The position numbers and the translations under genes are program-made. Below are positions 7,952-16,530 of a stretch of 53,839 bases of DNA, piece by piece. Every line of letters begins with the position of its first letter. Position 1 is the stretch's first letter. Location of the stretch: NCBI RefSeq assembly GCF_016827675.1, contig NZ_JAERJA010000015.1, positions 1-53,839 of the forward strand, written 5' to 3'. Source of the DNA: Nocardioides limicola. GTDB taxonomy: Bacteria; Actinomycetota; Actinomycetes; Propionibacteriales; Nocardioidaceae. The notes under the pieces are model-generated. The model saw nothing but the letters and a program-made list of their open reading frames with translations, searched no databases and was not told the DNA's origin.

Positions 7952-9012
7952 GCGCCACCAGCACCCAGGTCCGGCTCGCGTCCTACCCGGTCGGCGAGCC
8001 GCAGGACAGCGACTTCGAGTTCGTGACCATCGAGTTGCCGGAGGTCGGCGACGGACAGGTGCTGCTGCGCACCGTCTACCTCTCCCTCGACCCGTACATG
8101 CGCGGTCGGATGAGCACCGCCAAGTCCTACGCCGCGCCGCTGCGGATCGGTGACGTGGTGCTTGGCGGCACCGTCTGCGAAGTGGTCGAGTCGCGGTCGC
8201 CGAAGCGGGCCGCGGGTGATCTGGTGCTGGCCTTCACCGGCTGGCAGACGCATGCCGTGGTGGACGCCCGCCAGACCCAGCGGATCGACCCGTCCGCACC
8301 GATCTCGACCGCGTTGGGCGTGCTCGGGATGCCCGGGTTCACGGCGTACGCCGGACTGCTCGAGATCGGCAAGCCCAAGGCGGGGGAGACGGTGGTGGTG
8401 GCCGCGGCCGCCGGTCCCGTCGGCTCCGCGGTCGGACAGATCGCCAAGATCAAGGGCGCCCGGGCCGTCGGCATCGCCGGCGGTCCGGAGAAGTGCCGGG
8501 TGCTGACCGAGGAGCTCGGCTTCGACGTCGCGGTCGATCACCGTTCGCCGACCTTCGTCACTGACCTCGCGGCCGCCACCCCCGACGGGATCGACGTCTA
8601 CTTCGAGAACGTCGGCGGACCGGTCTTCGACGCTGTCGTACGCCGGCTCAACAGGTTCGCGCGCATCCCGGTGTGCGGCCTGGTCGCCGACTACAACGCC
8701 ACCGAGCAACCGACCGGGATCGACCAGCGGCCCGGCTTCATGCGCCGCGTCCTGACACTGAGTCTGACGGTGCGCGGATTCATCCAGGACGAGTTCGTGC
8801 CGACCCATCACCACGACTTCCGGCGGGAGATGGGCGAGTGGGTCCGGGACGGGTCGGTCCGCTATCGCGAGGACGTGGTCGAGGGCCTGGAGCAGGCGCC
8901 CGCCGCCTTCCGGGGGCTGCTCCGCGGCCAGAACCTCGGGAAGCTGCTGGTCCAGGTCGGTGAGCTGCCCGCACCAGCGATAGACTCCGCGGGTGCTCGA
9001 GCCAGACCATGA
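7948..9012 (+). CDS. NADP-dependent MDR oxidoreductase (CurA/leukotriene B4 reductase-like)
   Basis: 354-residue zinc-free medium-chain dehydrogenase/reductase. Typical features are [13 protein letters not shown] near the N-terminus, [15 protein letters not shown] in mid-sequence and [20 protein letters not shown], the Rossmann nucleotide-binding loop, followed by YFENVGG. The family reduces the double bond of alpha,beta-unsaturated ketones or aldehydes with NADPH. It overlaps the preceding acyl-CoA dehydrogenase by ATGA and belongs to the TetR-facing operon. Its 3' end runs 20 bp into guaA, so the operon may read through into purine synthesis. Confidence 0.85.
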   Translation: MSATSTQVRLASYPVGEPQDSDFEFVTIELPEVGDGQVLLRTVYLSLDPYMRGRMSTAKSYAAPLRIGDVVLGGTVCEVVESRSPKRAAGDLVLAFTGWQTHAVVDARQTQRIDPSAPISTALGVLGMPGFTAYAGLLEIGKPKAGETVVVAAAAGPVGSAVGQIAKIKGARAVGIAGGPEKCRVLTEELGFDVAVDHRSPTFVTDLAAATPDGIDVYFENVGGPVFDAVVRRLNRFARIPVCGLVADYNATEQPTGIDQRPGFMRRVLTLSLTVRGFIQDEFVPTHHHDFRREMGEWVRDGSVRYREDVVEGLEQAPAAFRGLLRGQNLGKLLVQVGELPAPAIDSAGARARP

Positions 9013-10579
9013 CCTCGTCCTCGTCGTCGACTTCGGCGCCCAGTACGCCCAGCTGATCGCCCGGCGGGTTCGGGAGGCCAAGGTCTACTCCGAGATCGTC
9101 CCGCACACCATGGGTGTCGCGGAGATGCTGGAGCGTCGGCCGGCCGCGATCATCCTCTCCGGCGGACCGTCGTCGGTCTACGAGGAGGGTGCCCCCGGCA
9201 TCGACCCGGCGCTCTTCGACGCCGGCGTCCCGGTCTTCGGGATGTGCTACGGCTTCCAGGTGATGGCCGAGGCGATGGGCGGCACCGTCTCCCGCACCGA
9301 CGTGCGCGAGTACGGCCGCACCGCGGTGCGGATCACCGAGCCCGGCACCCTGCTCGCCGACATGCCGGCCGAGCACCGGGTGTGGATGTCGCACGGCGAC
9401 TCGGTCACCGAGGCGCCCGCAGACTTCACCGTGCTGGCGGCCACCGACGTCACCCCGGTCGCCGCCTTCGAGGACACCTCGCGGCGCTTCGCCGGCGTCC
9501 AGTGGCATCCCGAGGTGTTGCACAGTGAACACGGCCAGCAGGTGCTGGAGCACTTCCTGCATCACATCGCCGGCTGCCGGCCGACGTGGACGATGGTCAA
9601 CATCGTCGAGGACCAGCTCGAGCGGATCCGTGCCCAGATCGGGGACTCCGGCCGGGCCATCTGTGGCCTCTCCGGCGGCGTCGACTCCGCCGTCGCCGCT
9701 GCGCTGGTGCAGCGCGCCATCGGTGACCGACTCACCTGCGTCTTCGTCGACCACGGCCTGCTCCGCAAGGGTGAGGCCGAGCAGGTGGAGCGCGACTTCG
9801 TCGCTGCCACCGGCGTCTCGCTGCATGTGGTCGACGCCCAGCAGCGCTTCCTTGATGCGCTGGCCGGGGTCACCGACCCCGAGGAGAAGCGCAAGATCAT
9901 CGGCCGCGAGTTCATCCGGGTCTTCGAGGCCGCTGAGGCCGAGGTGCTCAGCGCCCAGCTCGACACCGTCGGCGACACCGGCGACAAGGTCGCCTTCCTC
10001 GTCCAAGGCACCCTCTATCCCGATGTGGTCGAGTCCGGAGGAGGTGCGGGCACGTCCAACATCAAGTCCCACCACAACGTCGGTGGCCTGCCCGACGACC
10101 TGGAGTTCGAGCTCGTCGAACCACTGCGCACCCTGTTCAAGGACGAGGTGCGGATGGTCGGGCAGGAGCTCGGGCTGCCCACCGAGATCGTCTGGCGGCA
10201 CCCGTTCCCCGGCCCGGGTCTGGGCATCCGGATCATCGGCGAGGTCACCGGAGAGCGGCTCGAGATCCTGCGTGACGCCGACGCGATCGCCCGCGAGGAG
10301 ATCACCCGCGCCGGGTTGGACCGGGAGATCTGGCAGCTGCCCGTCGTACTGCTGGCCGACGTCCGTTCGGTCGGAGTCCAGGGCGACGGTCGCACCTACG
10401 GCCACCCGATCGTGCTACGCCCGGTCAGCAGCGAGGACGCGATGACCGCGGACTGGTCGCGTCTGCCCTATGAGGTGCTGGAGAAGGTCTCCACCCGGAT
10501 CACCAACGAGGTCGCCGAGGTCAACCGGGTCGTCCTCGACGTCACCTCCAAGCCGCCCGGCACCATCGAATGGGAGTGA
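8993..10579 (+). CDS. guaA: GMP synthase (glutamine-hydrolysing)
   Basis: Converts XMP, ATP and glutamine to GMP in the last step of guanine nucleotide synthesis. The 528 residues comprise a class I glutamine amidotransferase with Cys85 (FGMCYGFQ), His172 and Glu174 (VQWHPEV), then an ATP pyrophosphatase domain with SGGVDS at 227-232, then the dimerisation domain ending KPPGTIEWE. Length and domain order are those of the bacterial enzyme. The start is a GTG at 8993 inside the preceding reductase gene; no in-frame ATG lies nearby. Co-transcription with the catabolic genes upstream is possible, but a separate promoter inside that gene is equally plausible for a housekeeping enzyme. Confidence 0.97.
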   Translation: MLEPDHDLVLVVDFGAQYAQLIARRVREAKVYSEIVPHTMGVAEMLERRPAAIILSGGPSSVYEEGAPGIDPALFDAGVPVFGMCYGFQVMAEAMGGTVSRTDVREYGRTAVRITEPGTLLADMPAEHRVWMSHGDSVTEAPADFTVLAATDVTPVAAFEDTSRRFAGVQWHPEVLHSEHGQQVLEHFLHHIAGCRPTWTMVNIVEDQLERIRAQIGDSGRAICGLSGGVDSAVAAALVQRAIGDRLTCVFVDHGLLRKGEAEQVERDFVAATGVSLHVVDAQQRFLDALAGVTDPEEKRKIIGREFIRVFEAAEAEVLSAQLDTVGDTGDKVAFLVQGTLYPDVVESGGGAGTSNIKSHHNVGGLPDDLEFELVEPLRTLFKDEVRMVGQELGLPTEIVWRHPFPGPGLGIRIIGEVTGERLEILRDADAIAREEITRAGLDREIWQLPVVLLADVRSVGVQGDGRTYGHPIVLRPVSSEDAMTADWSRLPYEVLEKVSTRITNEVAEVNRVVLDVTSKPPGTIEWE

Positions 10580-10596
10580 GCCCGGCCGGGCCCTGC

Positions 10597-11778
10597 TCAG
10601 GCGACCAGGTCCACCGCGAGCTCCGTCCGCTCTGCCGCGAGCAGGACGGCGCCCACCAGTGAGGCACGGTCACCGAGCTCGCCGGTGACGACCGGGGTGG
10701 CGGCCACTGCGTCCAGTGAATGCCGACGCAACCCGATCCGGACCGAGGACAGCAGCAGTTCGCCGGCTCGGGCCATCTCGCCGCCCACGACCAAGATCGT
10801 GGGGTTGAGGAGGTTCGCCACGCTGGCCAGCCCCCAGCCCAAGTGCAACCCGGCATCCTCAAGGGCGCGCAGCGGCCCGACCTGACCCTCCCGGGCTGCC
10901 TCGACCACGTCGGCGAATGTGGCCCCGGGCATCCGCTCGGCGAGCAGCCCGACCACGGTGCCGATGGAGGCGTAGGTTTCCAGACAGCCGCGACTTCCGC
11001 ACCGACACACCGGCCCTTGGGTGTCGAGGGTGAGGTGCCCCATCTCCCCGGCCGTCCCGTCGGAGCCGCGGAACAGGCGGTCGTCGATGATCAGGCCGGC
11101 GCCGACGCCTGAAGAGATCTTCACGAAGGCCGAGGTGCGGTGGCCGCGCGCGGCACCCACCCGGTGCTCGGCGAGGGCTCCGAGGTTGGCGTCGTTCTCG
11201 GCATGCGCGTGAGTGCCGAACTGGGCCGCTGTGGCGTCCCGGGCGTTCACTCCCAGCCACCCGGGCAAGATGGTGGAGGAACGGACCTGCCCGGCGGTGA
11301 CCGGCGCTGGCAGACCGATGGTGACCGTCCGGACATCCTCGAGGGTGGCACCGTGCTGCTCAAGCAGTTCTGCGACCTTGGCGTGGGCCAAGGCCAGGCC
11401 GTTGCTGTGATCCACATCGGGACCCAACGGCTGTCGGTCCTCTGCCACGATCCTGCCGGCCAGGTCACCCAAGGCAACCGAGAGGTGTAGCCGGCCGAAG
11501 TCGAGGCCGACGACGAGGCCAGCGGACCGGGCGAGGCGGACCTCGGTTCCCCGGCGGCCGCTGCCGGGGACCGTGTCGGCCAGGCCGGTCTCGGCCAGGC
11601 TCCGGACGATGCCGGAGACGGTGGCGGGTGCCAGACCGGTGAGCCGGGCGAGTTCTGCCTGGGTGTAGGCGGTCTCGTGGTCGCGTGCCGGATCCCGCAG
11701 TGCCTGCAGGATGCGTTGGGTGTTGGCGCTGCGCAGCGAGGCGGTCGAGCCGGGGCGAGGTTCGTGGCTGCTGGGCAT
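10597..11778 (-). CDS. ROK family transcriptional regulator
   Basis: About 393 residues with an N-terminal winged helix (ELARLTGLAPATVSGIVRSL) and a C-terminal sugar-kinase-fold ROK domain. The zinc-binding signature CRCGSRGCLE is intact and a GVGAGLIIDD loop precedes it. ROK repressors of the NagC/XylR type sense sugars and usually govern adjacent uptake genes. This one is divergent from a xylose-like ABC transporter, so that is the probable target. Start choice is uncertain: ATG 11778 or an in-frame TTG 11796; neither has a good ribosome binding site. A TTGACT -35-like element at 11810-11815 on the minus strand would place transcription start near the ATG. Confidence 0.88.
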   Translation of the reverse strand: MPSSHEPRPGSTASLRSANTQRILQALRDPARDHETAYTQAELARLTGLAPATVSGIVRSLAETGLADTVPGSGRRGTEVRLARSAGLVVGLDFGRLHLSVALGDLAGRIVAEDRQPLGPDVDHSNGLALAHAKVAELLEQHGATLEDVRTVTIGLPAPVTAGQVRSSTILPGWLGVNARDATAAQFGTHAHAENDANLGALAEHRVGAARGHRTSAFVKISSGVGAGLIIDDRLFRGSDGTAGEMGHLTLDTQGPVCRCGSRGCLETYASIGTVVGLLAERMPGATFADVVEAAREGQVGPLRALEDAGLHLGWGLASVANLLNPTILVVGGEMARAGELLLSSVRIGLRRHSLDAVAATPVVTGELGDRASLVGAVLLAAERTELAVDLVA

Positions 11779-11800
11779 GAGGTCAGACTGACCCAACGAC

Positions 11801-11883
11801 CACTAATAGTCAAGAGATGGGTCTTTATCTCGATAGTCAGCGGTGAACTGAGATTTTATGTTCAGGTCTTGACGATAAGAGTG
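11801..11883. promoter_or_regulatory. Divergent promoter/operator region of ROK regulator and sugar ABC operon
   Basis: An AT-rich island in GC-rich sequence with mirrored copies of one motif. Read on the minus strand, CTTGACTATTAG lies at 11803-11814 and CTGACTATCGAG at 11829-11840; on the plus strand, CTTGACGATAAG lies at 11868-11879. The outer copies contain TTGAC elements that can serve as divergent -35 boxes, so a repressor bound here could block both promoters. Confidence 0.5.
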
Positions 11884-11957
11884 TGATGCGCAACACTCGG
11901 ACGGGTCAGCACCAAGTCACCACATCCGGTTCCCACCGGTCCACCGAGGAGCGTTCG

Positions 11958-13016
11958 ATGCCCAGAACCACCCGTATCGCGGCCATTGCCGCAGCAGCCC
12001 TGATCGGCGCCGGCAGCCTGGTTGCCTGTGGGGCCAACCAGGCGCAGAGCAGCAACGACGACAAGACCATCGCGCTGCTGCTTCCCGAGTCCAAGACCAC
12101 CCGATACGAAGCCTTCGACCGGCCCATGTTCGAGGCCAGGGTCGCCGAACTCTGCAACGACTGCCGGGTCGTCTACTACAACGCCGATCAGGACGAGGCC
12201 AAGCAGACCCAACAGGTCGACACCGCGATCTCCGAGGGTGCCTCGGTCGTCGTGCTTGGTCCGGTCAACGGGGCCGGCGCGGGTGGCATGGTGCGGTCGG
12301 CTCAGGACGCGGGGGCCGTCGTGCTGGCCTACGACCGATTCATCGCCGAAGCCGACTACTACATGTCGTTCGACAACGAGACCGTGGGCAGGATGCAGGG
12401 CGAAGCGCTGGTCGACCTGATGGGTGGCACGGGTGGCATCCTGATGCTCAACGGCTCGCCGAGCGACCCCAATGCCGGACAGTTCAAGGCCGGAGCCCAC
12501 AGCGTGATCGACGCCAGCGACCTCACCGTGCTGGCCGAGTTCGACAACCCGGACTGGAGCCCGGAGAACGCCCAGAAGTTCGTCACCGACCAGCTCAGCA
12601 GGCTGGACCTCGACCAAGTCCAGGGCGTCTACGCCGCCAACGACGGCCAGGCCGCCGGCACCATCGCCGCGCTGACCGGCGCTGGAATCGCGGTGGACGA
12701 CCTGCCGCCGGTGACGGGTCAGGACGCCGAACTGGCCGCCGTACAGCGGATCCTGGCTGGCCACCAGGCGATGACCATCTACAAGCCGATCAAGCTCGAG
12801 GCCGAGCGGGCCGCCGAGGTGGCGGTGGCCCTGGTGAACGGGGAGCCGGTCGGAAACACCGTCGACTTCTCCGGCGTCGCCTCCTTCATCTTCGACCCGA
12901 TCGTGGTCACCCGGGACAACGTGGCCGACACCATCGTGGCCGATGGCTTCTACACGGTGGCAGACATCTGCACCGCCGAGTACGCCGACGCGTGCGCCGA
13001 GGCCGGACTCGAGTGA
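11958..13016 (+). CDS. Sugar ABC transporter substrate-binding lipoprotein (XylF-like)
   Basis: 352 residues from ATG 11958, preceded by GAGGA at good spacing; an upstream in-frame ATG at 11883 would put 25 non-secretory residues before the signal. The signal peptide ends in lipobox LVAC with Cys24, so the mature protein is lipid-anchored outside the membrane. The fold is the type I periplasmic binding protein of the CUT2 class, with XylF-like segments (AYDRFIAEADYYMSFDN, YAANDGQAAGTIAAL, VTGQDAELAAVQRI). It delivers a pentose or related sugar to the next two gene products. The stop touches the ATPase start (TGATG). Sugar identity is inferred, not proven. Confidence 0.87.
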   Translation: MPRTTRIAAIAAAALIGAGSLVACGANQAQSSNDDKTIALLLPESKTTRYEAFDRPMFEARVAELCNDCRVVYYNADQDEAKQTQQVDTAISEGASVVVLGPVNGAGAGGMVRSAQDAGAVVLAYDRFIAEADYYMSFDNETVGRMQGEALVDLMGGTGGILMLNGSPSDPNAGQFKAGAHSVIDASDLTVLAEFDNPDWSPENAQKFVTDQLSRLDLDQVQGVYAANDGQAAGTIAALTGAGIAVDDLPPVTGQDAELAAVQRILAGHQAMTIYKPIKLEAERAAEVAVALVNGEPVGNTVDFSGVASFIFDPIVVTRDNVADTIVADGFYTVADICTAEYADACAEAGLE

Positions 13017-13849
13017 TGTCGGCCATCGCGACCCCGCTGGCGCGGGAGCCGGTGCTCTCCCTGCGGGGTGTGAACAAGCGGTTCGGCGCCGTCCAGGCTC
13101 TCACCGACGTGCACATCGACGTGGCAGCGGGGGAAGTGGTGGCCCTGGTCGGGGACAACGGCGCCGGCAAGTCCACCTTGGTGAAGGTGATAGCCGGGGT
13201 GTACCAGCCCGACTCCGGTGACATCAGATTCTCCGGGATCAACGTCACCGTCGGTGGTCCGGGGGAGGCCCAGGCGCTGGGCATCGCCACCGTGTTCCAG
13301 GATCTGGCGCTGTGCGACAACCTCGATGTGGTGGCCAACCTGTTCCTGGGCCGGGAGGACCTCGCCGGAGGCCTGCTCAACGAGGTGAAGATGGAGAAGG
13401 AGGCGTGGCGGCTGCTGCGCACCTTGTCCGCCAAGATCCCCTCGGTCCGGATCCCCATCGCCGCGTTGTCGGGTGGTCAGCGTCAGACCGTCGCGATCGC
13501 TCGCAGCCTGGTCGGTGACCCCAAGGTGGTGATGCTCGACGAGCCGACCGCCGCTCTCGGGGTCGCCCAGACCGCTGAGGTGCTCAACATGATCGAGCGG
13601 CTCCGTGAGCACGGACTCGGGGTGATCCTGATCAGTCACAACATGGCCGATGTGCAGGCGGTGGCCGACCGGATCGTGGTGTTGCGGCTGGGCCGCAATG
13701 CGGCCGAGTTCCGAGTGGAGGAGGCGACCACCGATCAGTTGGTCGCCGCCATCACAGGTGCTTCCGACAACGTGGTCGCCGCACGTGCGGAACGACGTCG
13801 CACCGACGGCGCCGAGGCTCAACTCGAGGAGGGGAACTCCGATGGCTGA
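13016..13849 (+). CDS. Sugar ABC transporter ATP-binding protein, single-domain CUT2 type
   Basis: 277-residue ABC ATPase beginning at the ATG that shares a base with the binding-protein stop. Walker A GDNGAGKST, signature LSGGQRQTVAIARSL, Walker B VVMLDEPTAAL and the switch His in ILISHNMADV are all present. The CUT2 family normally uses a fused two-domain ATPase of about 500 residues (RbsA, XylG); here there is one domain, so the protein would act as a homodimer, as in the FrcA branch. It powers import through the permease encoded directly downstream. Confidence 0.9.
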   Translation: MSAIATPLAREPVLSLRGVNKRFGAVQALTDVHIDVAAGEVVALVGDNGAGKSTLVKVIAGVYQPDSGDIRFSGINVTVGGPGEAQALGIATVFQDLALCDNLDVVANLFLGREDLAGGLLNEVKMEKEAWRLLRTLSAKIPSVRIPIAALSGGQRQTVAIARSLVGDPKVVMLDEPTAALGVAQTAEVLNMIERLREHGLGVILISHNMADVQAVADRIVVLRLGRNAAEFRVEEATTDQLVAAITGASDNVVAARAERRRTDGAEAQLEEGNSDG

Positions 13850-15092
13850 CACCGAGCAGACCCACACGGTCGCAGACGACCTCGCCGACGAGCGGTTGAT
13901 CCGGGTCCAGGGCCTCAGCGGCCTGGTGCACATGACCTGGAACAGGCTCCGGTCCGGTGAGTTGGGCAGCCTCCCGGTAGTGGTCGGGCTGGTGGTGATC
14001 AGCATCCTCTTCTACGCCATGGAGCCCCGGTTCCTCTCCTCGCGCAGCCTGGTCTCGATCACTCAGTTCGCGGCCCCGATCGGGATCATCGCGCTGGGCA
14101 TCGTGCTTGTGCTCCTGCTCGGGCAGATCGACTTGTCGGTCGGCTCGGTCAGCGGTCTGGCCGCCGCCGGCATGGCGGTGCTGGTGGTCCGGCACGGATA
14201 CTCGGAGTTGGTCGGCATCATGGCGGCCTTGACCGTCGGTCTGCTGATCGGTGCGGTGTACGCCGTCTTACACAACAGACTGGGAGTCCCGTCCTTCGTC
14301 TTCTCACTGGCGGGCCTGCTCGGCTTCCAGGGACTGCTGTTGTACGTGTTGGGCAGGCAGGGCACGATCAACCTCCCGTCGGGCTCGTTCCTGGTGGAGT
14401 TCACCCGGTTCAAATTCGTCACCGGACTCACCTCGTATGTGCTGGTGCTGGCGGTGGTCGCGGTCTTCCTGGCCACCCAGCTCTGGGGCATCCGGACCCG
14501 CACCCGGGCCGGGCTCAGCGCTCCGGGGCAGGGCGCCGTGCTGATCAAGGTGGGGCTGCTCGCGGTCGGCCTGCTGGTGCTCACCTGGTACGTCAACCTG
14601 GACCGTGGCTGGAGCTATCTGTGGCTCTTCTTCGTGTTCCTGGTCGTGGTCATGGATCTGCTGCTGCGCCGTACCCGATGGGGGCGGCATGTCTTCGCCG
14701 TCGGCGGCAACGAAGAGGCCGCGCGACGATCGGGCGTGAAGGTGGGTCGCATCTACTTCACGGTCTTCGCGAGCTGTTCGATGCTGGCAGCGGTGGGCGG
14801 CCTGCTTGCTGCCGGCCTGCAGACCTCGGTCTCCCAGGCCAGCGGCACCACCGACACCAACCTGACGGCGATCGCCGCAGCCGTGATCGGCGGGACCAGC
14901 CTCTTCGGTGGTCGCGGGTCGGCGTACTCGGCGATGCTGGGCATCATCGTCCTGCAGGCGATCCAAAGCGGCCTGAACATGGTCGGCGTGGACTCCTCGG
15001 TGCGCTTCATGGTCACCGGTGGGGTGCTGCTGCTCGCCGTGGCGATCGACTCGGTCTCGCGCCGAGCCCGGTCGAGTAGCGGCAGAGGTTAG
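13842..15092 (+). CDS. Sugar ABC transporter permease (XylH-like)
   Basis: 416-residue polytopic membrane protein with about ten hydrophobic segments. GQIDLSVGSVSGLAAA near residues 86-101 and the later GGNEEAARRSGVKVGRI loop are hallmarks of CUT2 permeases of the XylH/RbsC type. The ATG at 13842 is preceded by GAGGAGGGG and overlaps the ATPase gene by 8 bp. It completes the binding protein, ATPase and permease set, and the stop codon is the first element of a terminator-like hairpin (15091-15110). Confidence 0.92.
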   Translation: MADTEQTHTVADDLADERLIRVQGLSGLVHMTWNRLRSGELGSLPVVVGLVVISILFYAMEPRFLSSRSLVSITQFAAPIGIIALGIVLVLLLGQIDLSVGSVSGLAAAGMAVLVVRHGYSELVGIMAALTVGLLIGAVYAVLHNRLGVPSFVFSLAGLLGFQGLLLYVLGRQGTINLPSGSFLVEFTRFKFVTGLTSYVLVLAVVAVFLATQLWGIRTRTRAGLSAPGQGAVLIKVGLLAVGLLVLTWYVNLDRGWSYLWLFFVFLVVVMDLLLRRTRWGRHVFAVGGNEEAARRSGVKVGRIYFTVFASCSMLAAVGGLLAAGLQTSVSQASGTTDTNLTAIAAAVIGGTSLFGGRGSAYSAMLGIIVLQAIQSGLNMVGVDSSVRFMVTGGVLLLAVAIDSVSRRARSSSGRG

Positions 15093-15110
15093 CGGTGCCA
15101 CCGCACCGCT
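15091..15110 (+). terminator. Terminator hairpin after the sugar ABC operon
   Basis: Perfect 8-bp arms AGCGGTGC and GCACCGCT with loop CACC, beginning within the permease stop codon. It separates the transporter operon from the small acetyltransferase gene. Confidence 0.65.
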
Positions 15111-15162
15111 GATTCAGGTTCGTGGGAGCGGACGGTTCGCCCCCGCGTGGCACGATGGGCCC

Positions 15163-15441
15163 ATGGCGATCGAGATCATCGACAACCCCGACCAGAGCCG
15201 CTACGAGGCGCACCTCGACGGTGAGGTGGCCGGCTTCGCCGAGTACGTCCTCAAGGACGACCGGATCGTGTTCACCCATACCGAGGTCGCCGTGGAGGGC
15301 AAGGGCATCGGCGGCGCGTTGGCCCGAGGCGCACTCGACGACGTCCGCGCCAAGGGCACCCATCAGGTGGTGCCGCGGTGCCGGTTCATCAAGTCCTGGA
15401 TCGAGAAGCACCCCGACTACGCCGACCTGGTCTCCGACTGA
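15163..15441 (+). CDS. Small GNAT-fold N-acetyltransferase (YidJ-like)
   Basis: 92-residue protein of the short GNAT type (COG2388 style). HTEVAVEGKGIGGALARGAL is the acetyl-CoA pyrophosphate loop, followed by CRFIKSWIEKHPDYADLV, the typical C-terminal end. The acceptor is unknown in this family. It lies between a terminator and a binding-protein paralogue whose start is 2 bp beyond its stop, so the two are probably co-transcribed. Whether this has anything to do with sugar uptake is unclear. Confidence 0.85.
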   Translation: MAIEIIDNPDQSRYEAHLDGEVAGFAEYVLKDDRIVFTHTEVAVEGKGIGGALARGALDDVRAKGTHQVVPRCRFIKSWIEKHPDYADLVSD

Positions 15442-15443
15442 CC

Positions 15444-16451
15444 TTGCGCGGCATCCGACGGCTGATCGCCTCGGCGCTGGCGGGACTCGGTGTGACGCTC
15501 GGCGCCGTGGTCGGCTGCGCCAGCCCGGACCCGGTCCGGATCGTGCTGCTGGTGCCCGACGACGATGATCAGCGCTGGCTGAGGGTGGATGCGCCGGCCT
15601 TCATCGACCTGGTCGAGGCGACCTGTGACGGCTGTGTGGTCACCGTCAGCGACGCCGGGGGTGACCCAGCCGTGCAGGCGACCCAGGTGGCCGAGGCAGC
15701 CGCAGCGGGTGCCGGCGTGCTGGTGATCGCCGCGGTGGATCCGGCCGCGCTGACCGAGGCCGTGGCCGACGTGGGGATCCCGATCATCTCCTTCTCCCGC
15801 AGGCTGCCCGGCGTACGACATCACGTCGGCACCGACCCCGTCGTCGTTGGCGAACTCCAGGGCGAGGCGTTGGTTGCCGCCGATGCGGAGCGGGTGCTCC
15901 TGGTGCACGGGCCGGCCAGTGACCCCGAGGCCGTCCAGCAACGCGATGCGGTCCGGGAGGTGCTGGCCCGCGCCGGGGTCGAGATCGTCGGCGAACTGGA
16001 GGCCGGCTCTCCTGGCCAGGTCAGCGAGTGGGTGGCCTCCCGCTGGGCCGAGCGGCGCGTGGATGCGATCCACGCCGCTGACGACGTGCTCGCAGCCGCC
16101 GTGATCGACGCGCTCCGGGCCGCCGGTGTCCGACGCCTTCCGGTGGTCACCGGAGCCGGCGCCGAACTGGACGCGGTACGCCGGATCGTGGCCGGCGAGC
16201 AGACGATGACGGTGCTGCCGGCGGCTGCTGCGGAGGCGGAGCGAGCCGCGGAACTGGCGGTGGCCACCCTGACCCGGGAGAGCGCGCCGGTGGGTCAGGA
16301 GGTGTCCGGCGTCGACACCCATCTCTTCGAGCCGCGCGCCGTCACCGTCGGCTCGCTGGCCGACACGGTGCTGCGCAGTCGGTTCCTGGGCGTCGCCGAG
16401 ATCTGTGAGGGCGACGTGGCTCGACGGTGCACCGAGTTGGGCCTCCGCTGA
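15444..16451 (+). CDS. Diverged sugar-binding lipoprotein, paralogue of the XylF-like protein
   Basis: 335 residues from a TTG at 15444, two bases after the acetyltransferase stop. A signal sequence ends at lipobox VVGC. It aligns with the gene at 11958 over its length: an opening IVLLVPDDD segment, CDGCVV, GVLVIAAVDPAAL, the VTGAGAELDAVRRIVAGEQTMTVL block, and the shared end pattern in which VAEIC precedes the final leucine-rich residues. It is much more diverged and carries no permease or ATPase of its own. It may present a different ligand to the same transporter or act as a sensor. The last codons lie within a degenerate unit of the 21-bp repeat array. Confidence 0.75.
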   Translation: MRGIRRLIASALAGLGVTLGAVVGCASPDPVRIVLLVPDDDDQRWLRVDAPAFIDLVEATCDGCVVTVSDAGGDPAVQATQVAEAAAAGAGVLVIAAVDPAALTEAVADVGIPIISFSRRLPGVRHHVGTDPVVVGELQGEALVAADAERVLLVHGPASDPEAVQQRDAVREVLARAGVEIVGELEAGSPGQVSEWVASRWAERRVDAIHAADDVLAAAVIDALRAAGVRRLPVVTGAGAELDAVRRIVAGEQTMTVLPAAAAEAERAAELAVATLTRESAPVGQEVSGVDTHLFEPRAVTVGSLADTVLRSRFLGVAEICEGDVARRCTELGLR

Positions 16452-16530
16452 CCCCGAGTTGGGCCCTATCCGCGTCGAGTTGGGCCCTATCCGCGTCGAG
16501 TTGGGCCCTGTCCGCGTCGAGTTGGGCCTT
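16434..16530 (+). repeat. 21-bp tandem array A, downstream of fbiC
   Basis: Three exact-length 21-bp units (16456-16518) start GAGTTGGGCCC and continue TATCCGCGTC with one variant base. A degenerate unit (16434-16455) covers the binding-protein stop codon and a partial unit (16519-16530) abuts the fbiC stop. Each full unit contains the palindrome GGGCCC. There are no spacers, so it is not CRISPR. Confidence 0.92.

Noticed and set aside
10577..10599. Terminator between guaA and the ROK gene (GCCCGGCCGGGC)
   Set aside because: The 12-base palindrome leaves only a 4-bp stem with a 4-base loop; pairing beyond it is poor, so I did not list it.
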